From Larus michahellis (taxonomy: Eukaryota; Chordata; Aves; Charadriiformes; Laridae), in the NCBI RefSeq assembly GCF_964199755.1, contig NC_133901.1, forward strand, positions 6,859,016 to 6,923,015: 64,000 nt of DNA, written 5' to 3'. The position numbers were made by a program, and so were the translations under genes. The notes below the pieces were generated by a model. That model made no database searches. It was not told the origin of the DNA and was given only the letters and a program-made list of their open reading frames with translations. Below, one piece after another: positions 13,001-27,245 of the stretch (its first letter is position 1; each line of letters starts with the position of its first letter).

Positions 13001-16000
13001 GGAACTCGTTTCTGTCTTATGATTACTCTTCTCCGCAATGGCCTGTAGGTCTGAACTAAAAAATCACAGTTTTAATTGAGCTAATGATGCCCAGAACTCA
13101 AATTAATCTCACTTATGTGTGTGTCATGCCATGCAATATGTGCTATAGCTGCAGGCAACGTGTGCATCTTTTCGTACCAATGATTTCTCCAGGAGACTGA
13201 GGGTGTAAATTCTGGCCAGGGGTAAGTCTGCGTCCTGCTATTGTCACCGCCCGGGAGGTGGCTGACGTCTGTGCAACCAGTGGAGGGGAAGGAAAAACAA
13301 CAAAACCAGTGATATTTCGTGATCACTTCTCTGATTTCACCCCAGTTCTTTCAAGGGCATGACTGTAACTCGCAGAAGAGCCAAGGAGACGGTGAAGGCG
13401 AGGGCTGAGCGCTGTGCTCTGGCCACATCTGCTCGCAGCCCCTGGTCCAGCTCCCGTCTGCACCCACAGGTGGGTGGGAGCTGCTCCCAGGGAGGCAGCG
13501 ATTCCCTCACCCAGCTGAGAAAGGGCAGCAGGGCTGCTCCTCCGCTCCCAGCAAAAGAGATGGGAAGGGGAGAGAAAAAGAAGACATCGCATGGGGACTA
13601 TTTTGCTGGTGAAACTATCAGGCTGTATTTTCTACCTGGGGAAAACGCCGGGTTGTTTTTTTCCAACTGCCAAGAAAATTCACTTTATCAAGATACCGGT
13701 CTTTAAAAAAAATTTTGAGAGAAAGAATAGAACTAGGAGGCCATGGTAGGGGTACAGAGGGTTTGTTTCTACCCTGAGATAAAGCAGAGAAGAGTAGAGG
13801 GAGGAGGAACGTGGTTGAACACCCTGCAGGCAGCCGTTCCTTGTGTGCCCTGCAGCCTAGCTCATCCTGCAGCACCCTGACCCAGGCATGCACGAGTATC
13901 TTAACATTATGGTCTGAGCCAAAACGGCACACCAATACCTGCCCAGGTGTTATTTGTTCACTTCTCCAAGTAATTTGAACTTACACGTCACTGTTTTAGA
14001 ATAGCATCGTATCTTGCTAGAGCTGCGACAATCCCCTTACTCAGAGTATGTGGTACCCGACACCCAGAGAGCACAGCTCACTTCATCTAATTCCTTACCC
14101 ACCATCCCGCTGCCTTTGGGCTTTCACTCTCCGGGCGGAAATCCACTTTAAACGGAATGGTGAAATTCCAATTGTTTGTAGTCAAAAAAGTTTCAGTTTG
14201 GTGATGAAAGATGTGACCTTTCTTGCCAGCGAGAGTCTTTTTTGATTGATTAGTAAACATGAGGTAAAATGCGGGAGCACGCCAGTGTTAACTTGATACT
14301 GCCACGGGCTCTGTGCATCAAATATTTTTGCTTTATTTTGAACAACCTGTTAATGAGAAAAATATTCTAATCAAAGAAACGTGTTTCCTTCGATTCTCTT
14401 CAGAGTGCTATTTGCAGCTTCAGAACAGCATACTCAATTATGTCAGTTTTATTCCTAAATCAGGAAAAGAAAAGCTTCAGAAAATTAATAAGTAAGCCTC
14501 TTAGCAACTGTTAAGCAATATCCACTATTAATTATGAAACCACTTTTTTGTTATTTTTCATCAGGTAAGAAGAGAAATAGCGCACTTGCTCAAAGGATTT
14601 CTTTCCACAGAACACCTTCACTCACCAGACCCGTCTCTCAAAGAGAGTGCCCGGTACGATGCCTCTGCCGAGGCAGACGGGCAGAAACCTCCGCTTAAAA
14701 GCCTCTGGAGAGGCTGGTGTGACCGAGAGTGAGAAGCAGCTTTCCTGCCAGTGCCCTGGCACTTCACTAAATAGCTGGTAAAAGATCACATCCAGACTGA
14801 GCATGAGAAGGATGCGCAAATGCTGTGGCCGATGGGGGCTCCTCGGTGCTTAGCATCTTCTCGGGGTGGCCGTGGGCTCTTTGGGTATTGAACCTTGGCG
14901 GCTTTTTTGGTTCTGTTTCGCCGAGAGTGATTACCTACCCTTTGGATGAGGGTTCCTTCATCTCAGCTCTCCTCTGCTGCTGTGAGAAGCCTCCAACTTA
15001 CTATCGCATTGCATTTCGGGGAACCCAACCGTGCAGGGGCTTCCCCTCCTGGTGCTCCGGGCTCTGCATCCCAGCGGAGGCGCCCGCCCACGCTTAGCTT
15101 ACGGACAAGGCAGCAGAAACTGCTGATCGCTGATGCAAAATCCCAGCCCACTGCCACATCTTCAGGAGACTGCCCGAGGCAAGAAGGCTCCTGAGCTTTC
15201 CTGAGAAGAGTGAACAACGTCAGCACAAAGCACAGCGATGCCGGCTGCTCGCAGAGCAAGCGTTGGCAGGGGATTCACCTGGGGGCTCATGCAAAACAGC
15301 CCTATTTCCCAAATTTCTCGTGAGCCAGGCTGAATCAATTCCTCAACTACAATACATAACAATATCGGCTATGACAGCACAGACTAAAGTAAGCTTATAG
15401 TTAGCGGTGTTATTTTTTTCGTCTTCTTTTGCAATTATACCTTTTTTCCTCTGCTCCTTTTGGGCTGTGTGCTGGTACCTACGTGAACGCGCAGGAGGGT
15501 TCTGCACATTTCAGCCATGAAATGGGCGCACGTATTTCTTAGGTGCGTCTTCTACTCATTTGCATTAGCGCTAGCATTTATTGCTATTTTTATAAAACAC
15601 GTCTGGAAAGATGTTGCAAACTGCTGATCGAGACTGAACAGCAACTCAGGCAGAATGGGAAAAGCCTTGAAAATTCCCTCTGCCAGGGGTGGGAAGGTGA
15701 AGGACTGTGGATCCTATGCGTTACTGCCATAATACAAACTTACATTTTGACATACGTAGCTTTTTTTTCAGAATTCTGAAAAATGTTGGTTATTTTCTTG
15801 TTCTTTTCTCTTGAGTTGTACCTATGCACTTACCACTACAGCTCCATATTGGTGGGATAGAGAAAATCACTTGGCAGCTCGGCCTATCTCCATCACCTCT
15901 TTGGCTCCATCACCAGAAAAAGGATAGTCTTGAAGTCCGCCTCCAAACTTTTTCATACTTCAACAGCCAGACATATGCCATTGAGCTACCTTCGCTGGCA

Positions 16001-18561
16001 TCACTGAAGCCCTCTTTGATACCTGGAATGAGGTTCTCTCATCCTTATTTCCCCTAGGACAGATTGTACCAAAATATGGCATGGTTCCATAGCTGTCCGA
16101 GACCTGTCCCATGAGTTGGAAGTTGTCATCTAGGTCAGGGCTGATACTTAGAAAAATCTTTGTACAGCAAGGCCTGCACCACAGCTGCCTGGCTTATACT
16201 TGATTGTTTGCTTTACTTACTCCTCTTCATGAACATGCACTTCTTTCCTAAACATTTTTTAGAAGCATTACCATGAAATAGTTCCTCCAAGAGCAATAAA
16301 GATGTCTCAATATTTTTAAGTCCATCAAAAAGACTTTGCCACACTATAAAATATAGGTGCCTTCGGGGATAAGTTTCTTGCTACCTAAAATAGTCCCTCT
16401 CTATACATAAATACAGAGTCCCGACACCTTTTGTGTAGTTCACAATTTTGCTCATATAAAAACTGTTTTTACAGCAATTCCATCAACTGTCCTTTAACGG
16501 GACTTCTATACCAAGTATACCAGGATGTGATCTGTCCCTCACCTGAAAGTCGTGAGTTATGTCAAAATAAATGACAACCGTCTGGTCAAACTACTTACAG
16601 CAGGGGAGAAAATGCTGAGAAAGAGGAGCTGAGGACAGTAGTAACCATCAATAGGACAAGCAGCGGGTACATGACAAGAAAGTTTCAGATTTACTTTGGA
16701 TGCTGTTCCTCGGTGAGTTCACATCCATCTGTCAGCTTCGCTTGGGACCGCTCTCCCTGATTCAAACTGATAGCGAGTATCTGACTCAAATAAGTGAATA
16801 TTTTTGCTAAATGTTGTCTGTCACATCACGTTACTCCGCTTTGGTTTCTTCACCATATGTACTAACATGATGTGGTGTAACATAGCGTGATACGGCGGAA
16901 ATGATTTAATGTGACATGACAGAAAAACATTGCTGCAGCTTTCGGAATAAACACCTGCTTTTAGCAGCTATTTTGTCGGTTGGAAGCAGTTTCTCAAAAC
17001 GTGTAACCTGGGTCCTGCTGAAGTACATTGCACTTTGCTGTCTGTGTATCCCTAATACTTTCCATAACACGTACTTTGTTCATTTTCTTTTATCCCAGAG
17101 GTCATGTTCCCTCACAGGGTTGGGGTTTTTTGTGGTTTTTCTTTTCATTAGAAGGAAAAAATTGTCTTACAAAAACTGGGGGGGGAAGGAACTAATCTAA
17201 ACCCTGAGACGCATACGGAAAAAGTTTTTATTACAGGATGAAAACACTGGCTCTATTAACAGCAAAAAAAATATTTACCCACACGTGGTGATAATAACAG
17301 TAACAAAGTTTATAAGACTTGTTTTTCCTTCAAAAACTACAGCAGAATGTTATAAATGAATAGGTAAAAATCATCTCCCCTTGGAGAAATACAGACACAG
17401 ATAAGGCAAACATTTAACTGTTGATTTTGTATTTGCAAATGTAGATTTTATGAATGGAAATGTCCTGGGAACATTGTCAAAATCCAAGGTTTGAGTGAGC
17501 CTTCCTAGAATTTTGGTTCGTTATCCTTGACCTAACTGACAGAAATATTAGCGGTGGGAAATAAAACTGCTGGTTTAGTTATTTAAAAAAATAAAGTCAT
17601 TTATTCATATTGAAGATATTCTTTCCTTCCAAAAATCCTTCCATCTGTGTGCGAATGCGTGAAAGCTAATTAAATTGGCAGCCATAGCTCTGTACTTCTC
17701 ATTTGGAGGACCTTCATCTCGAGCTAGAAGAGCTTCATCCTCCAGGTCCTCGTTCCAGAAGTGTTTTTCTGAAGCAGAGGGAAGGGCAACGAAACACCGG
17801 TGACCTTCTGCTCATCAGATCACAAAGTTCTAAACAGAGATGGATTTCAGAGGGGAAAAAAAGAATATTTGGATCACCATGGTCTCTTCGAAAGGAATAA
17901 AACTGCTTCCATGAAGTCAGGTATGCGGTTTCTGCAAGCTGGGGCTCGCAGAGGCATCTGGCGTGTTCTTTGGCATCTTTTGAGGAAAAGCCTACAACTG
18001 TCACTGGGTACCTATAAGGCTTCCACCAGTTGTCCTTCTTGCCCCTTGCCCAGAAAGAGATGCCACCTTGATACATGGCATGCAACCCTGAGGTTAAATT
18101 TCACAGAGGTGTCACAAATATGGGGCTGGGGTTGTGGTCAGCGGGGAGGAAAGGGCCTTCAGCGCTGCAGGGAGGGGATTGCACAAAATCTGTCCTCCCA
18201 CTGGGGACTTCCCTGTCATGCCAGCACCACGGTGGCCCTGGGGACCTCTGGGTCCTCCTCTGTCCACAGCCAGCCCCGGCAGAGCAGCAGGAGCGCGGTG
18301 CTCCTTATCGGGAAGGGGAGTTATGTGGGGATGCGGGTTTGATAGCACGGCGAGCCAAATCCTGCAGTTTTTCCAAATGCAAAGCGCCTTTTGACCCTTC
18401 GCTACAAATTAAACATTTGGAGGGGTTGGGCGAAGGAGATTTTAATTTATAATAAAAGTGAGGACACCGTTGCCTGTATTTTTACAAAGGCCCTGAAGAG
18501 CTCCCTTGCTATGTGAGCCCAGCAAGTTGGCAATGTATTTTAATGTATTTATTTGATTATG

Positions 18562-18622
18562 CATTCATTCTTTCATTCATTCATCTATTCAGTCATTCAT
18601 TCAGACACTTGTTCATTCATCC
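18562..18622 (+). repeat. Degenerate (TTCA)n microsatellite
   Basis: Repeated TTCA/TTCATTCA units interrupted by substitutions (CTAT, CAGT, CAGACACTTG) run across about 60 bases. It falls inside a spurious ORF and encodes nothing I recognise. Confidence 0.8.
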
Positions 18623-21600
18623 CTGTCCTTTTGCAGGAAGAGAACATAAGCCAGCAGTGGCATACTTCTTCACTGTCCTGATTTACAGCGACGTCTCTGA
18701 GTTTGTATCAATAAATCTCTTTGGCCCTCCTCAATCCAGCATTATCCCTCATTAGTGACTGGGATTTAAAAAAAGGATTAAAAATAATATCAGATTATAG
18801 ACAGAAAGATAGATATGTGTATTGGTTGCAGTGCTTTGATTAAAGTGCTGGCTTGTTGTTGGTTTGGTTTTGTTTCTTTTCTTTTATTTAAGACCTATCA
18901 TAATTGCAGTTCTCTAGATCTTGCAGTGATTTTCACAAACAATCCCTGGCTTTTTATTAACTGGCCCAATAATTTTGCTATCGGTACTGAAAGATAAGGC
19001 CCCCCTTGCCCTCCCGGTGCCTGCCCAGCGGCTGACGATGTGGAGGGCAGCTCCGGTGAGCCTGGCTCTCGCCTTTGCCTTCGTTGCCTTTGCGAGACCC
19101 TTTGATGTTTTCTGGCCCAGGGAAATATTTATTTTAAAATAACTTTTCTGGAGGGGTCCTCCCTGCTCTGGTTGGTAGCAGGTAGCGACTGCGGGTTGTG
19201 TCTAGAATTGCCTCACCGTCACTGGGAGTCTCAGCCCAAACGTGTACATTTTATCTGCTTCTGAGTATGTCTTAAACATGGGAATATTTTCTCTGAAGAG
19301 GGCTTAAATGAAGGGGAACTACTCTTTGAGTTGGGATTACTCACACTCTAATAGCAGCCGGAACAATTTTTCTCCCGTATCTCTGAAATACCCTTAATTA
19401 ATCTTGCAGACAACTTGCAACATAATTGTGTCCCTAAACTGTTAACCTTGAAAAATATTTGACAGTGTACTAACATCTCAGAAACTTGTTATCACAGGGA
19501 ATATAATAAATCCATAAATATCCTAGTTTCTCTCAAAAGTCCCAAAATAATTCTTTGTTGCCAGTATTTTTTTTCCCTTAGTTTTCTTTTTGACCTAGTG
19601 GCAGGAGAGGCAGCAGAGAAAAAGGGCGTGTTGAAAAAGAAAAAGGCAGTTTGGAAGAAAAGAAAGTCATATATCATATATAACTTGGTATTTTTTACAA
19701 AAAGGAGATGCCCCTTGCGTTTCTCGCTCATTTGCATGTCTTCAGGGCACCAGAGGACAGAGACACTGGATGGCCCAACCTGCCATCTGCAATCGGGTTA
19801 GAACTAGTCCCTGGTAAACAAAAAAGACAACACTGCAATTCACATAGCGCAGAGCCACAACTGGCCTCTAGTTGCAACTGCTTCTTCTTAAATAAACACC
19901 TCCTATTTTAAAAGCATTATGACGCCATGTAGGCTGACAATGTGCATAAATGCCGTGTTCACTTTGGCTGGGAAAATGAGAAATTTAAAATACATGCCTT
20001 CCTCTGACATCAGTGACCTTATTAAAGACATGGAAATCCCGAATAACTGAACAACTTTAATTAAAGTTATTAAAATTTCTTCTGTTGGTTAGTCCTTACA
20101 AGCTCAGAAGCTCTGTTATATTTAACAGTCTGGCATTGACTGCTGTTGATAACGGAGACAGCCCTCTTCCAGGCCTGTCTGCTGTTCTTACTATGCTGCC
20201 ATTTGAAATCATCACGAAAAAAAAAATAATCAGAAGCTTAAAAAAGCTAAAGCAGACAGGCTGTTTCAGATTATTTCAGTATGTGTCTTTGCTGCACCAA
20301 CCGAATGTTCCTGTTAAAATCATAGTCTGATTTTCCTCCTGAAAATCAGGTTACAAACAAAAGGATTAGACAAAGACAGACCCAGGGAGAGAATTTAGAT
20401 CTGGGTTCAAATGTGCATTGGAAATTGTGGAAACTCTTTGGTTTGAGGCCTTCTCTGGTTTAACAATAATTGTTTTCTGAAATATATGTACTTTTTATGT
20501 ATCTCTGTATCGGGGATTAACTGTGTGGCTTTGTAGAAAACAGAAAAGGACATCATTATTTTACAATTTAATTTAGAGGAATTTGAAGGCTGGGGATCAG
20601 TAGGGAAAGCAAGCACAGCTGCATTTCTTATAATTTTCCCATTAGAATATACTAATTTCCACACTGCTGCTCCCTTATTTGCAATGTGGTTGTAGGGATT
20701 ATTCTCATACTGGGATCCAGCAGCCCAGAAACGTTGAAAAGCGCGCGTCTGTTTTTTGCTGAAGGAACACTTTCTCACTTAGTTCAGCCTTCGGCTTTCC
20801 TTCGCTAATCTTCATATAAAACGGTAAAACCACCCTGCTAAAATGGCATCATTACCCCTTTGCGAACTCGTAATGTGTGTTCAAAAAAAAGAAATATGAC
20901 GTATTATAGGTACTTGTAAAACCTGGCCATTCTAGGGGTGCTTCACAATCTGGACCATATTTTGCCTTACGACAGATCTTCAGGATAGAGAAGAACTTTT
21001 ACTGCCACCGGCCAAAGAACTGGCGCTCGGAGGGGGTGACTATGTTCAAGGAGACTCAGGAAACGCGTGGCACCGCAGGGAGACGAACCTGCATCTTCAA
21101 AGCCTGGAAACCCCAACTGCCACAGCATCCTCCTTTGTGTATGGCTCTTAAAAGGAGGGTTTTTTTTACTTCTCACTAAACATAGTCACTGAATATAGCG
21201 GATGAATGAAAAAATAAAAAAAAATAAAAGAAGAAAGAAAAAAGAGAAAAGAGAAAGCTTTTGAAATATTTGAATCAACACTGACAGAACACACATGATC
21301 TGGACATACTTCTAAGATTATAATCTGAACTATTGCCAAATGTCTGAAAGCTCGCAAAAGAGGTATTTATAAAAGCTTTCTACAAAGTCAGACATTTCTA
21401 TGATAAGTGCAATCATCATTTAGTACCTTGCTGTTCGATATTATCACCTGGCCAGTGATAACTATGGTATCCAGTTGTGATATCCGTGATATCTTCTCCA
21501 GATATTATCGTTTTGACTAAAAATAAAATGACGCGACCACAACACTTCTATTCCCTGCTTGACTGCCAGCTATCTAATACAAGCTCAGAGGTCACTACCT

Positions 21601-23248
21601 GTTCATTCAGGCTTTTGTATTATCAAATACATTTTTAAAGCATGAGATCTGTTCCCAAAGATTAGCAACCCCCCTACAACCTCTTCTTGGCTTTTTTTTT
21701 TTAACGTGTTTAAATCATCTAGCTCTAATGATGGCAATTTCTTCAGCAGCACAATGCCAATCATGCCAATATATTTACACCAGGAATACCTTTAGCCCAG
21801 TGATATGCCAGTCTGCATCACCAGCTCCTTTGTCAGAGATTTATTTTTTTTTTGCACAGCGTTCTGTTTGTCCTACGTATGCCACAGCTGCCTATTGAAG
21901 CAGCACAGCAAAAGCTTTGGGGATTTCCCAACAATAAAGTTGAAATCTCTTTCCTGGTTAGTATTCAGCAAGGCTATAACATTTAGCAGACATTTTCCCT
22001 TCTCCCGGCTTTCAATAGGCTACATTTATCAGCGTGGAGTAGCAATCAACATGTATTTGCTCATGTATTTATATAAGTCAGCTGTATGCTTCCTCATTAT
22101 TTGCACTTCTTCCTTTAAAAACTTTGCTTTCTGTGTCTTCGGCAAGGAAATTTTGGGTGTATATTATTTGTATATGGTTGTGTGTGGAAAGTATCTTTTG
22201 GTGTACAACAAATATATCAGTATTATCAAAGGTATTTCATTGATAGCTAAGTGAACTATCTATGCCACCCCTTATTTCAACCCCAGATGTATTTCATGTT
22301 GGCATTATAGTATTAGATAAGTTATCTTTAAATAAAAAAAGGATTGTTATTTGTTTCTCTGCACTTAAAATGCCAGTTTTCTACTGGAAGCTAAATGCTA
22401 ACGTTACTGGATTCTTGAGAAAGAGAAAATAATATACTCTGCAAACCTCTGACTGTGATCTCAGATATCTGTCCTACATAGAATTAAGCTATAGCTTAAT
22501 TAAGCGTGGCCTTGCTGAGAAGTGTAAGGAATGACCATTCTTATTCATTGAACAGAAGAACAACGGTAGTCTGCTTTGAGTGGCCAAAGGCATTCGACTT
22601 CAGAGCTGACAGAGTTTCTATATTTTGCCAGAAATGACTACTTCCCATCCTGTGAAAGACGCACTTCTTCTTCAAGCATTTGGATGAAAATGGAGGCACC
22701 CTTTTTTTCTGGACTTGTTGTTTTAAACGAATGAAAGGTCCTTGAAAATTGCTGGAGGGTTTGGAAGAGAAGTCGCTCCAATGAAAAGACACAGGTGGGC
22801 AGAGTGCTGATAAATATGCAGTGTTTTATCACACTTGAAAGACACAGGCACCGTTGCAGATGCTCTCACGAGGCCAGTGAATCCATGGGGACAAGAGCAA
22901 GACTTCAAGGGTGCTGGTACCACAAGGTGCTCCTCGACGCAGGGCACCCGCAGTCGCTTCCTGCTTGCTCAGCTCCAGCTGGATTCATCACACGTGGTTT
23001 TACAGAAACAACTGAGGTGCTGAACGAGCAGCCAAAAAATGGGGGGACGATGAGGAGTGGGAGGAAAGGCTGCTTACAAAACGACCATGACCCCAGTCTA
23101 TTTCAAAGGGGTAAGATTTCACTTCCATCACTGAGGTGTACTCTTTTGCCTCTCTACCTTTCCAGGGTAGAAGATGCAAAAACACATTATCCTTGAGAAA
23201 AGCCTTGAGAATTTAATTTTAATAAGTCACAATTCGATTTATTTAGTG

Positions 23249-23300
23249 CAGCTTTTCTCAACCAGTTGGTTGCAACTCCGAAGGGTCATGAAAGGCAATT
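23249..23300 (+). mobile_element. Possible hAT-Charlie-type DNA transposon end
   Basis: The order CAG..., TTCTCAACC, GGTTGCAACTCC, GGGTCATGAAA resembles the terminal inverted repeat of Charlie-group hAT elements (CAGNGGTTCTCAACC...GGTCGCGACCCC...GGGTC). I did not find the matching inverted end downstream within several hundred bases, nor an unambiguous 8-bp target duplication, so it may be a decayed single end or chance similarity. Confidence 0.4.
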
Positions 23301-23988
23301 AGAAGACACAACGCACTTAAAATCTTATTACCGTCTAAAATAAAATAAAAACTCTAAATCCTACTCCCTCATTCCACTTATACCATAATCCCCCAAGGTC
23401 ACACCCGCAACCTTCTAAAACTTACACAACTACACTACAGAATTTAGAATTATGGTCACAGATTGGAGGGGGTTTAATTTCACTGTAAAGGGAAGGCGGT
23501 CTTAAATATGTTATACACGAAATAAAGGTCCGCTTGACTGGAAAGACTGGAAAATATTTAATTAGTCATTCAATAAATGTGCAAATTATGCATTAATTTC
23601 TCTTCCCTCCTTACGTCATTGACTTGTCTCACTTCAATAGTTAAATACAATGCTCCCATACTTTTATATCAAATCACAAAATTATTTTTTAAATAATATC
23701 CAATTCAGAAAAGCACTTTGGCACCTGTCTGGCCCCCACTGTCTCCAATTTAATGGGCATTAACTGTCCCAGCTGAGTTTCTGGAAGAAAATCCATTGAT
23801 TTGTGTCAGTCAAGATCTTGAAAACTGAAGACCTGAGGTTTAAGAACCTAGTCTGTCAATATGCATGAAAATAAGCTGGGAGCCTTCACTCGACTTCGGT
23901 TCAGGCTCTCACAACCCCAACTCCAGGTAAAATTCATCCAGGTAAACCTCAAAATAAAACTAAATTATTTGCCTGTACAAGACAAAAA

Positions 23989-23991
<3 letters not shown>

Positions 23992-24067
<76 letters not shown>
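23992..24067 (+). repeat. (TTA)n microsatellite, about 25 units
   Basis: An uninterrupted array of TTA trinucleotides covers about 76 bases. In one frame it gives a run of tyrosine codons, which inflates a spurious ORF. Its purity implies that length polymorphism is likely. Confidence 0.97.
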
Positions 24068-24274
24068 CCTTTCTCTCTCTTCAGCGGGATATCCCTCCTA
24101 GGGCTTCAGTTTGTGACTTCTGTTTTACAGACCAAGCACCAAAAGTGGTGAAATAGAGATGAGTTGGTGAAAGCCCAGTAAATTTATTCAGAGTTGAACT
24201 GATTCATTCATGACGTTTTCCTTGTTTGCTCGTACATATAGAATACATGTAGCTCAGCTGAGCTATAATTATAA

Positions 24275-24510
24275 GATGACATCAAGAGCGGTCAAAAAGT
24301 ACCTGAGGCAAACGCCCTGAGGAGGGGAAGGACCTTTTGGGGCAGTCCGTAGGGCTACAAGTAGGATGAATGGGATTAGAGGGGAAATGGAGTTGAATAT
24401 TACGAAGAAATTATTCCCAGCAGCAAGATCAGCTAAACTAAAACAGTCTCCCAAGGGAAGTAATAGAAACGGTGCCATTTGACATCTCTCATGCTAGATT
24501 GGGCAAGCTG
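24275..24510 (+). mobile_element. Ancient CR1/L3-like LINE 3' fragment
   Basis: The bases around 24385-24470 contain in order GTTGAATATTACGAAGAAAT, a block resembling the inter-motif spacer, CCCAAGGGAAGTAATAGAAA and a following TGGGCAAGCTGTTAG-like block. These correspond to the 3' terminal coding part of CR1/L3 elements (the consensus pattern GGTTGGATATTAGGAAGAAN...CCNAGGGAGGTGGTNGA...). It is heavily mutated with stops in all frames. Exact ends are uncertain. Confidence 0.55.
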
Positions 24511-27129
24511 TTAGAAACACAGTGTGGAGAACAATTTTACATCTGCAGAGAGGCGAGGACAACCTAAAACACAAATCCCTGACCTTTCTAACTCAGTGTG
24601 CTTGTTGGCAAGTAACCTGGATAAGGGCCCCACAATACAACACTGCGCTAGCTACACATGCACGCGGTGTATCACAGTGGATGTGCAGATTTAATGAAAC
24701 ACTATAATTAAACTTAAATTCTAATTTTTTATTTTTTTTTCAGATGTGGAAAATACCCACACAACAAGCAGTGTTAAAAAAAAAAGAGTGTATTTGTTTA
24801 ACGTTTCTCAAGAAATGCTTCTCCATAGAGGCCAGCATTATAATTAAAACTACTTAATCCGATCCCTTGAGATCTTTCCATACGTATTTCCTACCCCAAG
24901 GCAATCCGAAATACAAACTTATTCAAAGTAAATCTGTCAGGAGGAAAACTGGAACGGTTTTCCTGCTCAGATCCCAGGGGGACAGGCCGAGTCTGACTCC
25001 AACTGTGGCAGCTCAGTGGCATTCCTGAAAAAAGGGCTGTGAAAGAGGAGCTTTGGCATTGCAGGGGTTAGCAGCAGCCGGGCAATCTGGAGGAAGCATC
25101 TCACACTCTGGTCAGACGTCCAGAGCCTAAAGAATAGGAGAATTAGGACTGGCCTTTATTAAATCCCCGGTACTGGCCTTTTAATATGATCGGTCTGCTT
25201 CCTCAATTATCTGAATCTTAGTTAACCTCGTCGCACTGTGCTTCTGTGTTAATACAAAAATCGTAAGACGCAACTCCGCAGTCTTCTTTCTCCTGCCATT
25301 GCTGACAACTTAGATAATATTTCTTAGCGGTTCTAACGCTAAAATACTTTCTCCGATTCACTCGTTTTAGACGGACTTCATTAGTGACTTCCCGCTGCAA
25401 CATTTTTCTTATTGAAGTCAATAATTATTTTTCCATTGGAACAGCAAGCTTGCAAGTCTTGATACTGGGCTGTGGCAAGACAAGGCTTCAAAAGCCTTGG
25501 GACGTAGTGGGTGCCGGTCTCACCACCCCAACCTGTGTGGCCAGAAGACAGAAGTAAAATGCCTGCAACTCTTCTTCATGAACCATGCACCAACCTCTGG
25601 AAAAGCCCGGCTGGCTCAGCAGCATCTGGTGCCCCAGGGAGATGAAAATTTAACTTGGTCATCTTCCAGAAGAGAAGCCTTTCTAACTCTCCAGATAGCC
25701 CAACTGCAAAGGATCCCCAACGACAGAAACAACACAGAGCTGCAGGGAAGAGCCGGTATGATTCGGCATACGGCCAGACTCGTCATGAGGCAAAGGTTAA
25801 TGGGAGCAGTCTAAAATTCAAATAAGATTAGGGGAAACCAAAGGCAGCAGAGAAGTGCACAAAAAGGTACAGAGTGACAACATGAATCTTGCAAAGGCTT
25901 GTCCTCGCCAGCAGACACAGCCAACAGCAGCCCTGGAGCTTTTCCTGCTCAAATCAAAACTCCCATGGTCTTCAAGCGAGACCAGGGGCAATGCTTCAGT
26001 CCCAGTAAATTACATTACTTTTATTAATAACAACTCTTATGAGGTTTGGAAAGCCTGAAGACCCAACCCACATAGGTGTTTGTTTATATGTATGAATAAT
26101 AAATGATAGCTAATGTAAATTATGTACCAAATTATTACCAATCCTTTCCAGACAAAATGAATTACTGAGATTTTGTACAGCTTGTACCGGACTTGCTTAT
26201 GTCAACGTTGGCAAGGTCTTGTCCTTGCACTAGAGGACGTTCCATGAGAACAGAGCTTCTCAGCTGGTCCAAAAGGATTAGGAGAACTGATGGAGTAAAA
26301 AGAAATTTCCAAAAAACTTGAAAAGGGCTGGAGATTTACTGCAGTGCTGTATACAAAGGAAAGTAAGCAAACGTGGCTTCATTACACAGCTCACTACACC
26401 CAGCAACCGATACGCAGTCCCTATGCCTGGCCACATACAGTATCTCATCAGTGATTTCTGCCCAGGAAAGCCAATAAAATAAGAACGTATGTTGCCAAGG
26501 TGAAGTTTTAAGAGTTACAATTTTAAATTTCCTATTAGGGATAAGGTAAGATTTATGGGTGATATACTGATTTATAAATATGTTTAGACAGTGAGTATTT
26601 TTAGCTTTAGGCTGGAATCAGAAAGCTTGGTGTAAAGAAAGATTTTTAAAGGTTTTGTGGTACATAAAATAAATCCAACTTATACTTTCAAAGAGCCCTC
26701 TGGCTGTATAAAAGATGATGACAGTGACAGTGAAAAAAAAAATTTGCTTATATCTACAATGCTCCATTATTTTCTCATTAACTTGAGTTTTAAAGGGAAT
26801 CATATTAGTGCCTCCAGAGGATGAGCTATATAAACAAGAGCTACAAATTTATCTGTGCATTAAAATGAATGCTATGGTAACAGGTTTGATTGCTTTGGCT
26901 GCAATTTAAAAACCTAAAGGGTGTATTATCCTGAGATAATCTCACCCTTGGGTCCTTATATGTATTATATCTCATACCTCTAATCCTGTGAGACAGTGAC
27001 TAGCTAATAATATCCCCTCTACCTTTGTCTGGTTTGTCGTACTGCAACTGAAACGTGTCTTTTCCAACTTCAGATAACACATTAGTTAAGTAATTTTATT
27101 TTGATCACTCTGAATCATTAGTTTATGTC

Positions 27130-27245
27130 TGGAGAATGTGTAAAGATTTATTTCCTTGAACAGTAGGAAAAATTTTCTTAGCAAGAGCGTAGTGCAGCAT
27201 GCAGAACTCAATGGAGCAGTGAAATTGCCATCCTTCGAGGTGTCC
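27130..27245 (+). mobile_element. Old CR1 LINE fragment, C-terminal coding part
   Basis: Translation of one + frame reads NSRKNFLSKSVVQHAELNGA followed by VKLPSFEV. This is alignable with the conserved C-terminal CR1 peptide pattern (RKNFFTERVVRHWNRLP...[10 protein letters not shown]). The conserved Trp is lost and there are stops nearby, so the copy is an inactive remnant. There is no recognisable 3' octamer tail. Confidence 0.55.

Larger units (their letters stand above)
9103..23248. other. Non-coding gene-desert segment
   Basis: No gene supported. Several ORFs of 100-180 codons occur (for example on + at 17800-18342) but they overlap other frames, lack any domain I recognise and have no neighbouring exons or conserved splice sites. 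The segment is mostly AT-rich with a few GC-richer islands (about 12.3-12.6, 13.4-13.6 and 18.1-18.35 kb) that are too short and CpG-poor to be promoter islands. It holds a CTCF-like motif, an RE1 half-site-like match and a TTCA repeat, which are listed separately. Confidence 0.7.

Noticed and set aside
17800..18342. 180-codon + strand ORF in the desert
   Set aside because: Overlapped by ORFs in other frames and on the other strand; the peptide has no recognisable motif and the flanks lack exon signals. Probably random in a locally GC-richer patch.
23861..24151. ORF with a long tyrosine run
   Set aside because: The Tyr run is the (TTA)n microsatellite read in one frame.
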